This document shows, in pieces, positions 22,001-33,185 of a DNA stretch of 64,000 bases. The notes under the pieces are model-generated. The model was not told the DNA's origin, made no database searches, and saw only the letters and a program-made list of their open reading frames with translations. The translations under genes were made by a program, and so were the position numbers. Numbering within the stretch: the stretch's first letter is position 1; the number at the start of each line of letters is the position of its first letter. The stretch comes from Xylogone sp. PMI_703. Lineage: Eukaryota > Ascomycota > Leotiomycetes. The stretch lies in contig JAJTUQ010000004.1 in the NCBI GenBank assembly GCA_021399445.1, positions 310,001 to 374,000 of the forward strand, read 5' to 3'.

Positions 22001-22655
22001 CTAGATTCCAGCTTCCCCAAGATTCAGCTCTTTTAGGGAGTGAAATATCAAGGACTCAATGGCCTCTAGGGCCTCAGCTTTGTGCGAATGTATATCGTGG
22101 ATAGACTGTAGATAGACAAGATAAGCATCCCAAATCTCCAAGCAAAAAAAGTTTCTCAATTGAACCATCTTCTAGATCCTAAGCTTTAGGTACATCTGGC
22201 AGTGTCAGACTAGGGACCTCTTCCTTTGTTCTTGCTTTTATTTTTTTATAGGTATCATGCACAGCCTTGCTCAACGATGGGTTCCGGCTGATCGACTCAT
22301 CTGCTAATAGTATGCGGTGGAGTAGTATATATGCTGCTATAGCATCTGAGATGCTATTGTTCAGTTTCGTAATACGTTGTTCCAATTGCTCCTGTGTCTT
22401 TTTCTGCCTCAAGCGGTATCTTTCTTGTGCCGCACGTAGTTGAGCACGTCTGTATTGCGAATAAATTTAGTAGCTATTGATGCTGAATGTCGGGATAGCC
22501 TACCGATGTACACGATTACTTTCCTCCATCTGTTCTCTGTCGTATATGTCTCTTTGTTCCTGTGTGCTCTTTATGAGGTGGGAGTCATCGATACTGGGCC
22601 CATTGTAAGCGCGCTTGTTGGTTGATATTGGTATCGCTGGTGGAGCACCAGCCAT
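22001..22655 (-). CDS. Small bZIP-type transcription factor, three exons
   Basis: Assembled from splice signals: exon 1 22655-22504, exon 2 22449-22218, exon 3 22171-22001, 184 residues. The first junction (GTAGGC..ATACAG, 54 nt) is strong and reconstitutes a basic region RRAQLRAAQERYRLRQKK, the form seen in fungal AP-1-like bZIPs, followed by a heptad region starting LEQRITKLNN. The second junction (GTCCCT..TCTAG, 46 nt) is weaker; without it exon 2 ends at a stop at 22179 and the protein is 140 residues. Exon 3 has coding character (FFCLEIWDAYLVYLQSIHD, then an Ala/Glu-rich helix). bZIPs bind DNA as dimers in the nucleus. It is shorter than most fungal bZIPs, so an upstream exon may be missing. 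Confidence 0.6.
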
Positions 22656-24328
22656 TGGATTTCGGTATACTCACGCTCAGAATGACCGAATACAGATGCT
22701 CAGGACTTTACGCTTTCACTTGGGTCGCAGGTGTACGAACAGTGTTCCTGTGGTTACTCTAACTGAAGTGTTCTAGAAGTTGGAAGAAGAAATCACAGGC
22801 TGTAATTGATGCTAGAGCCGGACCCATCCAATACAAAATCAACTCATATTGCCAACTACCACGTCACTAGGATTAGGGTGTGCCATCCAACAAATCCCTT
22901 GCGGAGGAACCGTAGAGAAACGTTGCCTTATCAAGAAAGCCGTAGATAGTGAACACCCGACACCAAACATTGCCGGTCTGAAGATCCACCGGACGTGCAC
23001 CTAAGGTGGCTGTACAGAGTGCCAGGAGTATCTTAACGATCAAAATACCAATACTGTACTGTATCCCAGTGCACTGGATACCCACCTAGTTCGCTCCGAC
23101 CCGACTTTTTGGTATTCGATTTGTGAATATGACCCAATGAGTTCATGAGGTCCTTGCCACTCTTGAACCCATCCTTGCGGAATTCCCGGTCCGATCCCGA
23201 GAGACATATACGCTGGCTGCCAAGCCCGCAATAGCCTGCTCGTGTCAGATTTTAGGGCAGCCACTTAACGTGTGGCGGAAACCCTTTTTTTAACCACCTA
23301 AATTCTCAGACGAACATTCGCCAAAAATACTTTAACGTCACCTCCAGGAACCTCGGCTTTTACCTTCTGGCTTTCCCAAGCTCTAGACTTGTCACTTATA
23401 AAGATAATGTCGGCTCACACGGTGAATTGGATGCAACGGTTCCCAGTATATGGGATTGATTACGTATATTGATTGTGGTACGGGAATTGAAGAGTGTTAT
23501 GTTGCCTGTAAGCATACGAGAATACTACCGCCTAATGTAGTTAAGATGCTCCCAGAGTCCTTGTACGAAATGCCGTAGTCGTGTGCAAAGTTCTTGACTC
23601 GGCTCGTAGGTAGCGGGATCGGTACGACGGACCTAATCTCCCGAATTGGGGTTGTCTTTCAATACAAGCTTTGAGCGTACGGTAGCACCGTATCAACAAG
23701 TGCATGACTCGTGAATGCTGTGTCCTTCCCCTCGGATCTAGGGTTCCCGGGGAACTGTAAAACTCCATACATGACTACCTAATTAGTCTCCAAACTGGGT
23801 CAAGTAAAGAGTTCACGCCAATCCAGTTTCATGAGGTTGGAGATACAATACAATTACAACGGTAAATAAGACTGAGTGCAGGGTTTCGAATGACTCACTT
23901 AGTACTGCTTCCATAGACCCACCTAAAAACGAAATGTACTTTCAATAAGCCGAAATACTAGCAATTGGAACGTATTAGTTGAAAAAACATTTGCACAATT
24001 ATTGAACGTGATTACAGGAGAAGTATTTCCTAAGATCGGGAATTACGTTGATATTTGACCACTACTAATAAATGACTAATATATCCTCCTGATCGATATA
24101 AAATTCTGGCAGACGATGAAACAAAGCAAGTGCCCAATGAGATCGCATCAAGGAATGACCCACGCTCTTTCTGTGTTCAACCTACGTCTACATATATATT
24201 GGTATAACGAGGAAGTCTGTTCTTGTCCCATATTCTACTTAGGCTGATTTACCTGTGCATCTTATTACGCAGTCAAGAGAACTTTATTCATTCATTTGGA
24301 ACAGCCCTTCTGTGTACTAATCATCAAT
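22656..24328. other. Long intergenic region
   Basis: No gene supported. It includes the second copy of the 19-base word (23237-23255) and, before 24329, TATA-like sequence near 24192 upstream of the MFS gene. Confidence 0.4.
23237..23255 (+). repeat. Dispersed 19-base word, copy 2
   Basis: Second perfect copy of the 19-base word at 19179-19197, in a gene-free region. Confidence 0.5.
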
Positions 24329-25779
24329 ATGGAAAACGAAAAGCGTCAACAGAATTCCTCCGAAAACTCGTTAGCATCAGCTATCTCTACTCCGGCTTCG
24401 AGCAATCAGATACCCAATGGCGGGCTCACAGCATGGCTCCAAGTCTTGGGATCCTTTATCATGATTATGAACTCTTGGTACCAAAAGTTATCCTTCATAT
24501 GGCTATTCCCAGCTCGCGTTCTCCCATCGCTGCCATACCTCCCTTCTAGCTCTCTCTCGCTCTATGACTGACTTCCAATTCAGGGGCATCGTGAACTCAT
24601 TTGGCGTTTTTCAGACCTACTACGAGTCTACCCTTAGCGAATCACCCTCAGCCATCTCTTGGATCGGCTCTATCCAAGCTTCCCTCCTTCTTGTTATCGG
24701 CATTGGCACTGGCCCCCTCTACGATGCAGGATATTTCCGTAGCCTAGTCGTCACTGGAAGTGTCTTGATAGTCCTCGGGATGATGATGACGAGTATCTGC
24801 GAGAAATACTGGCAGATCATGCTTGCCCAAGCCTTATGCATTGGGGTTGGGTGCGGATGCTTCTTCATACCTGGTCTAGCTATTGTCGCAGCCTACTTCT
24901 CAACTAAGAAAGCATTCGCAACGGGCATCGCAACTGGAGGTAGTAGTCTAGGTATCTTCTCCTCTCCAATTCTATCACCTTGCCCTTGAGAGAAAACAAG
25001 AAATACGCTAATTCGGATTTCGCAAAGGTGGAGTAATCTATCCCATAATCTTCCGCCGACTTCAGCCTACCCTTGGATTCGGATGGGCAGTCCGAATCAT
25101 GGCCTTCATAATACTATCAACTCTCACCGTCTCTCATGCCGTGATGAGAATGCCTGTGCTACCCTCCCAAAGGCGTAAACTCTGGGACATCTCTGCGTTT
25201 AAAGAGAAGCCATTCAATTTCGCTACACTGGGATTATTCTTCGGGTTCATGGGTCTCTACATCCCATTCTTCTACGTACAGTCATACGCTATCCAAGAGA
25301 CAATCACATCAGTCGATACTGCATTCTACATGTTAAGTATCTTAAACGCTTCATCGACATTTGGACGCATTATTCCAAATTTCTTCGCGGATAAGACTGG
25401 ACCGATGAACATGATCATCCCTGGCGCGTTTGCCACATGCGTCCTAGCATTTAGCTGGATCGCGATCCATTCCACTGCTGGTTTGGTAGTGTTTTGCGTC
25501 CTATATGGGTTCTTCTCAGGAGTTTTCGTATCTCTCCCCCCTACGGTCATGGTCATGTTGAGTCCCAACCCGGGAGTGATCGGGACGAGGATGGGGATGC
25601 ATTATGCCGTGGGTGCATTTGGATTACTCATTGGGTCTCCAGTTGCAGGACAGTTAATCCAACATGCCGGTTTCAAGGCTGCGATTGCTTTTAATGGCGC
25701 GACTGTTGCGGCATCGGTTGCATGTTTCGTGGCAGCAAAGGGGGCAATGGCAGGGCTGAGATGGAAGACTGTGACGTGA
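24329..25779 (+). CDS. MFS transporter, monocarboxylate-type (MCT/MCH family-like)
   Basis: Three exons, 24329-24477, 24584-24951 and 25028-25779, join in phase to give 422 residues. The first junction rebuilds MNSWGIVNSFGVFQTYYES, the signature first helix of fungal monocarboxylate-permease-like MFS proteins; the second rebuilds GGSSLGGVIYPIIF in helix 5. Twelve helices are present in the usual order, with LNASSTFGRIIPNFFADKTGP in the loop between helices 8 and 9 standing for the family's GR.. motif. The N-terminus is short, Ser/Asn-rich and cytoplasmic. Fungal relatives move monocarboxylates, riboflavin or unknown metabolites across the plasma membrane. No cluster partner is obvious. Confidence 0.85.
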
Positions 25780-26623
25780 TACATTTATTTAAACTAAGAA
25801 AAGATCTAAATTCACTTGTATTTGACCTGAATTCAGCCAGTACCTACCCGGCAAACTTTGCTCTATGTAATCCGCTAGTAACCTAGATAGACGCTTAGCT
25901 AGAGGGCATATAGAACTGCGACTTGTACGAAGCTTAGAGTATACTAATCAACTTACCGTGATTACTATGTAGATAGCTGTATTGTTGCAATTGAAGGACT
26001 CTTACTACTTTCATCACTTTGTCCAGGTTTAAAATAGAATCTCCAGATGTTCCTGCTTCTCTAAAAGGCTTACAACCTGATAGGGAAGCTTTGAAGGCTT
26101 CAACTACAGCCTGGGGGCGTGTTAATGATTATGCCTTTGCTAAGCGTGATGACAATAGTAGAGTAACTTTCAGGGGTGCTCGGTTTAAAAGCTTGCCACT
26201 TAGGTGGGGGTATGGAGTGACTCAAAGCCTGTCCACTTCACCCATCCTTCTCTTGGTCCAGTTGTGTCTGGACAATGAATATGGAAGCCTATACCAGTCC
26301 GGTGGCTTGGTGCGGTGGAGCCGGTCAGACTGTTGACCCGATATTCTGAGCAAGATTGCTGAGCCTCGGCTGGCTCCTTTTTTCACTGCCCATGAGGTAA
26401 AGAAGCGGGTAAGTGTGGAAGCGGCTGCTAAGATATAGCACTTCCAAGACGAGGTGATCCATGGACCGATGACAAAGGACGAGACATTGTCTCCCCTGGC
26501 GAACATGCCAGAGGGACACCATGCAGAAGAACATAAATATTCTCCGGCTCTCGGTCCTGAAATATAAACAGTGCCAGCTATTGATACCCAAACAGACACA
26601 ACCGGGCTCATTTTCTCACACAG
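25780..26623. other. Intergenic with transposon scrap
   Basis: Apart from the Mutator-like scrap at 26019-26200 no gene is supported. The last 300 bases serve as promoter of the haloperoxidase gene. Confidence 0.4.
26019..26200 (+). mobile_element. Possible Mutator-like (MULE) transposase N-terminal scrap
   Basis: The translated stretch DREALKASTTAWGRVNDYAF followed by AKRDDNSRVTF resembles the FAR1/MULE N-terminal zinc-binding domain, in which a helix ends in GYA/DYAF before a basic strand. The domain's cysteines and everything after are lost. Weak evidence. Confidence 0.3.
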
Positions 26624-27508
26624 ATGCCCCCTTTCCCTTCGCGCATAAGCATCTTAGCTGCAAACCATTTACGGGCTAAAATGTCCTCTTCAGCTTCATC
26701 ACTTTCTTCGAAGCCACTCGCGAGGGGAGAATTCTCTCCAGCCGAGCCTACTGACTTGCGAAGTCCCTGCCCCATGGTGAACTGCCTGGCAAATCATGGA
26801 TACATTCCCCGTGATGGGCGCAGTGTCCACTCCGGAGAGCTCATGGCAGCCATGAATGAGATTGGCCTTTCGTCCGTCCTCGGTGCTTTATTGAGTAAAC
26901 CAATATTCCTAGAGCAGACGCAGCAAAATAGAGATGCGGACCAACAGCCACGCTCGTTCTGGAGCAAAACATGGAACTTCATCCGCAACCCATGGGGCGC
27001 TGCATTCTCCTCTTTGGGGATGCGTAAGCCCGGACAGAAAGATTCCATGGGGATAGAATGTTTGAACCTGGACCAACTTGCCTTGCCTGGCGCGATTGAG
27101 CACGACATTTCCTTGACTCGCCGTGACCATCAACAGGGCGATAACATCTCTCTACAGCCGGACCTTGTGAGAGACCTTTTAGCTTCATCATCAGATGGTG
27201 GTAGGACCCTCACAGTGGAGGACTTAGCAGCGTTCAGGCGACGCAGAATCCAAACACAGAAAGAGGTCAACCCCGGCATGATTTACGGACCCGAACAGCA
27301 CGAACTTGCCTGCGCGGAAATTGCGACAGTGCTCAAGCTTTTCGGAGACGGAAAGAAAGTGCCTTACGAATATGCACGCTCTTTCTTTCTAGAGGAGAGA
27401 CTGCCTATCCAGGAAGGGTGGGAAAAGAGGCGATGGTGGACACTCGGAATACTGGAAATCATCTGGAGTACGCGCACTGTCAAGAGGCTTGTTGGAGAAG
27501 ATATTTAG
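26624..27508 (+). CDS. Heme-thiolate haloperoxidase / peroxygenase (Peroxidase_2, chloroperoxidase family)
   Basis: Single-exon 294-residue protein from ATG 26624 (second ATG at 26681, MSSSASS, is an equally good start). The proximal heme-binding motif PCPMVNCLANHGYIPRDGR has the cysteine ligand at about residue 49, and the distal acid motif EHDISLTRRD is near 159-168, with RRIQTQKEVNPGMIYG following as in the family. Enzymes of this group use hydrogen peroxide to halogenate or oxygenate organic substrates. Unlike the secreted Caldariomyces chloroperoxidase or basidiomycete UPOs, no signal peptide is visible, which points to an intracellular or non-classical form. It is convergent with the deoxyribosyltransferase gene downstream. 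Confidence 0.85.
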   Translation: MPPFPSRISILAANHLRAKMSSSASSLSSKPLARGEFSPAEPTDLRSPCPMVNCLANHGYIPRDGRSVHSGELMAAMNEIGLSSVLGALLSKPIFLEQTQQNRDADQQPRSFWSKTWNFIRNPWGAAFSSLGMRKPGQKDSMGIECLNLDQLALPGAIEHDISLTRRDHQQGDNISLQPDLVRDLLASSSDGGRTLTVEDLAAFRRRRIQTQKEVNPGMIYGPEQHELACAEIATVLKLFGDGKKVPYEYARSFFLEERLPIQEGWEKRRWWTLGILEIIWSTRTVKRLVGEDI

Positions 27509-27761
27509 CTGGTTCCTTACAGTAGCTGTCCATAAACATACTCATGCTTATAAGATTAGAAGACCTTTTGAATGATGGATAACACCAGCGAACTCTTCCG
27601 AACTTGGTTATCATATTGATAATTTGAGTTTGTATAATATTGATGCAGTTTAGCATCTAGGGTATATCCACCATAATAGGTACCAAGACAGTGTAAAGTT
27701 CTCTAGGATGCAATACCACTATCTGCATCATACGAACAAGACGGTAATTTTGCCTATCCCA

Positions 27762-28295
27762 TCACTTCCTTGCCTCAAAGATCTCAATCGCCGCCTGAAT
27801 AGCCTCTTCAGCCGAGGCGCAATACCTCTCCATCCCACAGCTAATCATCAGATTATCCACCAAACCCACGCCCTTTGACGCAAACTCCTCAACTGCCATG
27901 CCCTCCTCGTCCCTGAGCTGTCCATCACTCGCACGCTCAACCTTCTGCGCCTCGCCGACCTTCTCCACGTACGACCTATCATCCTTAGAGTACCCAACGA
28001 CGACCTTCCCTAGAGCTGCGCCCACACCCATCTCGTACGCAGTTCCGACATCCATGGATGGGCCCCGGAATGGAGCCATGTTTGCTACTACGGCATCGCA
28101 AGCACGGATTAAGTCCATGTTTGCTTCTCGAATCGCGGTTGCGAGCTCGAGGCTGCCGTGTTCGATGCCATGGAAGGCGTTGTCCAGCGGGAATAGGCCC
28201 TCGGCATTGTGTTTTGCGCAGAGAGCTTTGAGGGCCTCGCCTTTTTGGACGGCTTGATGCTCGAAGACGTCTGGGCCAGCCAAGTAGATTTTCAT
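27762..28295 (-). CDS. Nucleoside 2-deoxyribosyltransferase family protein
   Basis: Single-exon 177-residue protein from ATG 28295. It opens with KIYLAGPDVF, the first strand of PF05014, followed by CDAVVANMAPFRGPSMDVGT near residues 66-85 and AYEMG, where the Glu is the family nucleophile. The later DNLMI strand completes the fold. Family members move 2-deoxyribose between purine or pyrimidine bases, or hydrolyse modified nucleotides, in the cytosol. Length matches bacterial and fungal members. The role in this fungus is presumably nucleoside salvage; neighbours do not help. Confidence 0.85.
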   Translation of the reverse strand: MKIYLAGPDVFEHQAVQKGEALKALCAKHNAEGLFPLDNAFHGIEHGSLELATAIREANMDLIRACDAVVANMAPFRGPSMDVGTAYEMGVGAALGKVVVGYSKDDRSYVEKVGEAQKVERASDGQLRDEEGMAVEEFASKGVGLVDNLMISCGMERYCASAEEAIQAAIEIFEARK

Positions 28296-29124
28296 GGTGT
28301 GTAGTTTGTACTACCACGGTTCTGAAGGATAATAGTCGTGAAATGAGGAGCGAGAGGTCCTTGGTTTTGTATACTCTACTGGAATATATCGCGTAGTCCT
28401 GGGTATTTGCAGAAAGGCTGTGTTATATTGAAGTTATGTGAAGATAACGGAAGGTGGCTGTCTACTCATGGATATATGGACGGCAGGGGTGGGTATATAA
28501 AGGCTCTGATGAGAGTCGCGGAAGTTTGTCGCCGTTATCAGCATTTACAGCGTCGCCTCTATGTTTGAACTCAAAGCACAATAGTATAGACACTGCCTGG
28601 GAATTATCCATGAATTATGAGTTGGTCAATATCTGAATGGAGTCTTATCTCCCTATTACCGGATTATTCGGTATTCTACTTCAAAGACTAATTACTGTCT
28701 TGCCCCAACTCCGGGGTGATGCTATAGAGAAATGTGATATTGCTATAATATTTTCTCAATATCTTTTCCTCTTAAATGTAGTATATTAATTTATTATTGA
28801 TCTTTCTACTAAATGTAAAGCGTACCTTTCCGATTTCTTTCAAACCTCAAAATGTCCATCACATATCTCCAGCATCCTCAGATCTATCGGATTATCTGAT
28901 GCTTTATTATCCGGTTGACTGATCGGTATTGGGTTGTGATGGTTGCTACTTGTTGAGAAATCAGTTAAGGCTCAGTCGTACAAATCTAGTATCATAACTT
29001 TCAGAAACAATAGATGAACACGTTACCGACTAAACTACTCTTACATGTTCGTTGCTGTATTATCAAAGTGGCTATCTCCGCATAAACTCTTGGACGAAGC
29101 TGTAAACCCCTTTCTAAAACTAAC
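28296..29124. other. AT-rich intergenic region
   Basis: No gene supported. Very AT-rich at about 28730-28830. Confidence 0.4.
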
Positions 29125-30555
29125 CTAAAAGATATGGCCGATTGATCCGGACCATGTTGCTATAAATGCACTTGGGGGAAGATAAAGCAAACCACGAAAC
29201 ATCTCTACTATAATATAAAGCCGACATAGTATATAAAGAATGTATGTGCCCGACATTAACACTGGAGTTAATATCTTACTGAGTGCCAAATGCCGTTTGC
29301 CCAAAGAATCCGAGACAAAATTTGTCTCAGCATCTATGATCATCACCGTAGCATAAATGAGAGGCGGAAGTATTGGAAGCACGCTGAGCAAAACGCTCGA
29401 AGTCCTCCAAAGAATTTGTTCTACATGTGTGGGGAACGTGAAATTCCAAGCAATGCAATGACAGACTCCATAGATAATTGCACCTAAATAGAACCCGCTG
29501 ACTCCAAAGCTGAAGCCAGGGGTTATTTCGGAATCTACATGGAGCATATCATTCGGAATTGTAGCTGAAAGCGGACGCTCTTTATCTTTAATACCTAAAA
29601 ACACTTTAATAGAACCGCCAAAACTCAAGCGTATGATCTGCTTTCTGATGTGTGGCTCTAGTCCATCGACAAAGATAGTTGTCGGTGTTGTAACATCTTT
29701 TGGCTTCTTGAACCATAATAAGAACGTAACGAAGGTGCAGATAGCAAATCCAAAAACCGCAATCTCAAGCTGTGTAGATGAGAGATCTTTTATATTTCGG
29801 ACCAGTAGCTGAATAATGAGCCATGAAACTTGGCAAAGGGCCAATCCTTTGACCACAAAGTCTCCTTTGCTTTTGTCTCTGATTTCGTCTTCGGAGATGG
29901 AAGGAAATTCAATAAGTCCGTTACTAATTAACAAACAAAGCTGCGCAGAATTAACTGCTATAGGGAAGAAGTCGTAATCGTCTTCTAATAATGTGTCGAC
30001 CTCATTTGACTTCCCCTCCGACATCTCTGCCTTTTTTTGATGTATCAAGCATTCGCAGGGACCGAATTCTTTTCCTAGCGTAGATTTTAATTCATCTTCT
30101 AGAATTGGTGATCTCAGTCTCAAGACAAAACCGCCCATATTTGCGTAGAAGGCATGGGTCATGGTCCATTTCTCTGATTGACTGAGACTACAACGCTTCG
30201 ACGATATGTAAGCTGCGACGAAATCATTCAATGCTTTGCTAGTCATGTATTCTGGCAACAGAATTGTGAAAGCCATCCATTTCAGCTTTCTACAAGCTAG
30301 CCGAATGAACTTTTTCGTATTCGACCCGTTCTCACTTTTCGCTGATGGTATGTTGAGATGCAGAACAGTCCAAGTGCATAAAAGTATGGTAAGGACAGAG
30401 CTCCGTAAAATGTCTAGAGTTGAGCGAACATTCGGTCCAGCCACGATATTTGTTTTTGCGGGTGGAACGGTGCAATTAGGATGGAATATAGTTGCATGAG
30501 CATTTGCATACAGCAGAAGAAGCGAAAGCGAAAGTATATATGCGTGCAGAAACAT
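29125..30555 (-). CDS. Fungal multi-pass membrane protein of unknown function
   Basis: Single-exon 476-residue protein from ATG 30555. A signal peptide (ILSLSLLLLYANAHA) is followed by a Cys-containing short lumenal stretch and the motif RSTLDILRSSVLTILLCTWT, then VLHLNIP, which marks a large, uncharacterised family widespread in filamentous fungi. The middle (about residues 85-240) is mostly soluble. Hydrophobic helices follow at roughly 240-285, 355-420 and 430-470, giving about seven to eight membrane passes. The family is known only as 'integral membrane protein'; no enzymatic motif is seen. It is complete and undamaged. Confidence 0.75.
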   Translation of the reverse strand: MFLHAYILSLSLLLLYANAHATIFHPNCTVPPAKTNIVAGPNVRSTLDILRSSVLTILLCTWTVLHLNIPSAKSENGSNTKKFIRLACRKLKWMAFTILLPEYMTSKALNDFVAAYISSKRCSLSQSEKWTMTHAFYANMGGFVLRLRSPILEDELKSTLGKEFGPCECLIHQKKAEMSEGKSNEVDTLLEDDYDFFPIAVNSAQLCLLISNGLIEFPSISEDEIRDKSKGDFVVKGLALCQVSWLIIQLLVRNIKDLSSTQLEIAVFGFAICTFVTFLLWFKKPKDVTTPTTIFVDGLEPHIRKQIIRLSFGGSIKVFLGIKDKERPLSATIPNDMLHVDSEITPGFSFGVSGFYLGAIIYGVCHCIAWNFTFPTHVEQILWRTSSVLLSVLPILPPLIYATVMIIDAETNFVSDSLGKRHLALSKILTPVLMSGTYILYILCRLYIIVEMFRGLLYLPPSAFIATWSGSIGHIF

Positions 30556-31294
30556 TATTTGCAGCGAGTAAGTTTAGAATGAATAAGAGTGTTACTTATT
30601 CGGGATTAGAAAAAGATTATTCGAAGTGAGGGCTATACATGAGATTGTGCTTGAAGACATTGAATAGTGGCAGAAAAATCTAGAAAAGCGTCACGTCAGT
30701 GTTCGCTGCAGACACGCACACACATATGGAATCAAGCTCTCAATAGAAATAGGAATCCACATGAGAGGATGGAACATGTTTTAATAAGTACAGTCTATAA
30801 TCCAAAAATCCCGACATTAGCCACGTCAAGAAGAACCAGCAAGTTACAACTCATCAATAGCGGGGCGAAGTCTTCTCAGACCCATTTTTGTGCAGCACTT
30901 TACTCCAATATCTGAAATAATTATGCACTTGCTGCATAACTGATTTGTGCAAGAAAATTGATTCGCTGACGGATTTTGCATAACTATTCCAGATGGGCCA
31001 ATAAGTGCTTGCATCAAAATGTGAGTAAGTATATCACTGCATAATTTTCATAAAGGGAAATCGTTCCCAGAGCGGAACATTGTAATTAGACCAAGCCAAC
31101 GAGTACGGAATCACGGGATTGAAGCCAATAATTGCCGTGTGATCACCTGATTTCGTGTTTCATCACGTCCATGCTGACGCGGGCCAAAATTGGCTTTGAT
31201 CTCCGCCGTTTGTTGTTACGCTCAGCTATCAGGCAACGCCAACGCCCATCCTCACCACACAACATATTCCTAAATCCATTTCTAAACATCCAAA
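30556..31294. other. Divergent intergenic region
   Basis: Promoters of the membrane protein and the MYND gene. Several short tgcata/ttgcat words lie between 30920 and 31045. No coding sequence supported. Confidence 0.4.
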
Positions 31295-32295
31295 ATGAGT
31301 TCAGCATGCAATACTTGCAAAAAGACTCCCCCTGAGGTGACTTTGATGTCATGTGCAAGATGCAAAACAACCAAATACTGCTCGCGAGATTGCCAGAAAT
31401 CGGACTGGAAGAATCATAAGAAGACTTGCGGTCGAGAAGCAGAACAACCATCATCTTCTCTTTCACCTCCAAAGGGCCTTGAACAACCCATCAGTAAACC
31501 ATTCACTCATCTGAACAACGGAACTTGGCTTCACAACCGCCCCGAGCGGGATGTATACAAGTTGTTGATCGACGCTGTCAGGTAGTTTGGCTACAGAGTG
31601 AAGGAGAGGCTGAATAGGCATATGACGTCACAGGTAGGTAGAAGGTGATTCTATTGATCACTCTAATACAGCTCTATATCGTACAAATATAACACAAATT
31701 GAACTCTAGCCACTCCCTTTGAGCGGGGGCTTCCCCTATATATATCGATTCGCGGCCTCAGGCCTTGAACCACTCGCTTGTAGCTCGCCTACACTCGCTT
31801 GGCTCGCGCGGCGAATTACGTGCGATGCTTATTCTGGCCACCTGCGACCTTGGCACCTGACAGACGCCTATCGCCTGCGGGTAGAGGACGACTACACGTT
31901 TGACGGAGATGTGGATGAAGACAGCCTATACAGTGGTGCCTCAAGTGGACTAGCTGGCTTCAAAAGATTCTTACGGCTAGCTAGATCCCGTCAGGGCCTT
32001 CTCCCTCCATGGTGGAACCCTACCAAACAACATATGTGTGAGCGGCTGGGCATGGATTCCTCTCAATGGCACAGCTTGCGACACGCGGTTGAAAAGAGCG
32101 ACATTATCGAGCATTATGGCGATCCGAGGTTTCCCATGCAGTTACGTATGTTTGCGGAGGCAGTCCCATGAGCGGGGTCCAGGTGGGATGGATGGAACAT
32201 CGATGAGGCAGATGATGATGGCCGTGGAAAACAAAGAGTATACTGCGGAGACGATTGATGCAACGACAATGTCGTCTTCTATGTTTACTGGTTGA
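31295..32295 (+). CDS. MYND-type zinc-finger protein, reading frame broken
   Basis: ATG 31295 begins a canonical MYND finger (Cys 5, 8, 20, 23, 29, 33, His 41, Cys 45), which usually mediates protein contacts. Exon 1 ends at about 31582 in the family motif DVYKLLIDAV. The family continues at about 31863 with YRLRVEDDYTFDGDVDEDS, FKRFLRLARSRQGLLPPWW and VEKSDIIEHYGDPRFPMQLR, so an intron of roughly 150-280 nt must lie between, but no GT..AG pair joins the two in phase at the expected residue. Near the 3' end one extra base at about 32168-32170 shifts the frame: it stops after EAVP, whereas the +1 frame continues ERGPGGMDGTSMRQMM to a stop at 32295. Either a recently damaged gene or sequence errors. 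Confidence 0.65.
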
Positions 32296-32477
32296 TACCT
32301 GAGATTAGTTACGGGATGGAAGTAATGGATAGGTATTCTACTAAAATATTGTGGTCGGTTCTCCAAAATGCTGCACAATGCTGTTTTATTCTTGGTATCC
32401 TGGACGTTTATGGAGTATAGCTGAATACGAAGAACGATATCTCAATATTCTATTATTACTTTGCTTTTCTAAATCTA

Positions 32478-33185
32478 TCAATTCGATATGACTGGAGTAC
32501 TTCTATCCCAAGTATTGTTCTCAACAGCATCTACCAGGAAAGACGCTACACTTGCTCTTGAAATCCCGCCTATACCCGCAAGAGCACCCATTCCAGCCCC
32601 ATCATTATCAAAGAATTTAATGGGGGCTTTCTCTCCATTTGTAAGCCTCGTAGGTCTGGCAAGGACAAAATTTAGTCCGCTCTCTTTCATCTCCTTGTCA
32701 ACAAGATTGTGGTCTGCGTACGTATACCCAAGCTTAGTATGCTCAATTGCGGCTCTCATGACAATGGAAATATTGGCAAGCGAGGATCCAGTCCCAAATG
32801 ATGACATAGTGGCAATTTTTGATATGCCATTTTTCTTCATTGCCGATATCAGGTTCAAGTGTGCATCTGCCATCATTCGAACTCCTTTCTCTCTAGGCGA
32901 TGCTAGCGTAACAATTACGGCCATTGGCCGACCTCCGTCTATAGATGTAAAAGCATTTTCTACATCTGTATGGACCAATGGTGTTCCTTTAATAAGTGTA
33001 AGGCCCTGTTGCACAGCAACCACATCTGGGTTCCGAACGAGCGCTGTGACTGTGTGTCCTAGAGAGAGAAAGTCATTCAGGTTTCTGTACTGAAGTGCGA
33101 ACTGAAATTACGTACCTCGTTGTAATGCGTCTCTAATCACAAGCTTCCCAGTTTGACCGCTCCCGCCAATAACTAGAATATGCAT
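32478..33185 (-). CDS. NmrA-like / atypical SDR NAD(P)-binding protein
   Basis: Two exons, 33185-33116 and 33058-32478, spliced by a GTACGT..CTAG intron of 57 nt, give 216 residues. Exon 1 supplies the dinucleotide-binding motif HILVIGGSGQTGKLVI (GxxGxxG at about residues 7-13) and the splice continues RGHTVTALVRNPD, the standard second strand. Later MSSFGTG and FVLARPTRLTNG are typical of NmrA/atypical SDR proteins. A catalytic YxxxK is not obvious (YADHNLVDKEM is the nearest), so it may sense NAD(P) or act as a simple reductase. The size is that of the short NAD(P)-binding PF13460 group. Confidence 0.8.

Noticed and set aside
24329..27508. Secondary-metabolite gene cluster around the MFS and haloperoxidase genes
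   Set aside because: No PKS, NRPS, terpene cyclase or other backbone gene is present in the window.
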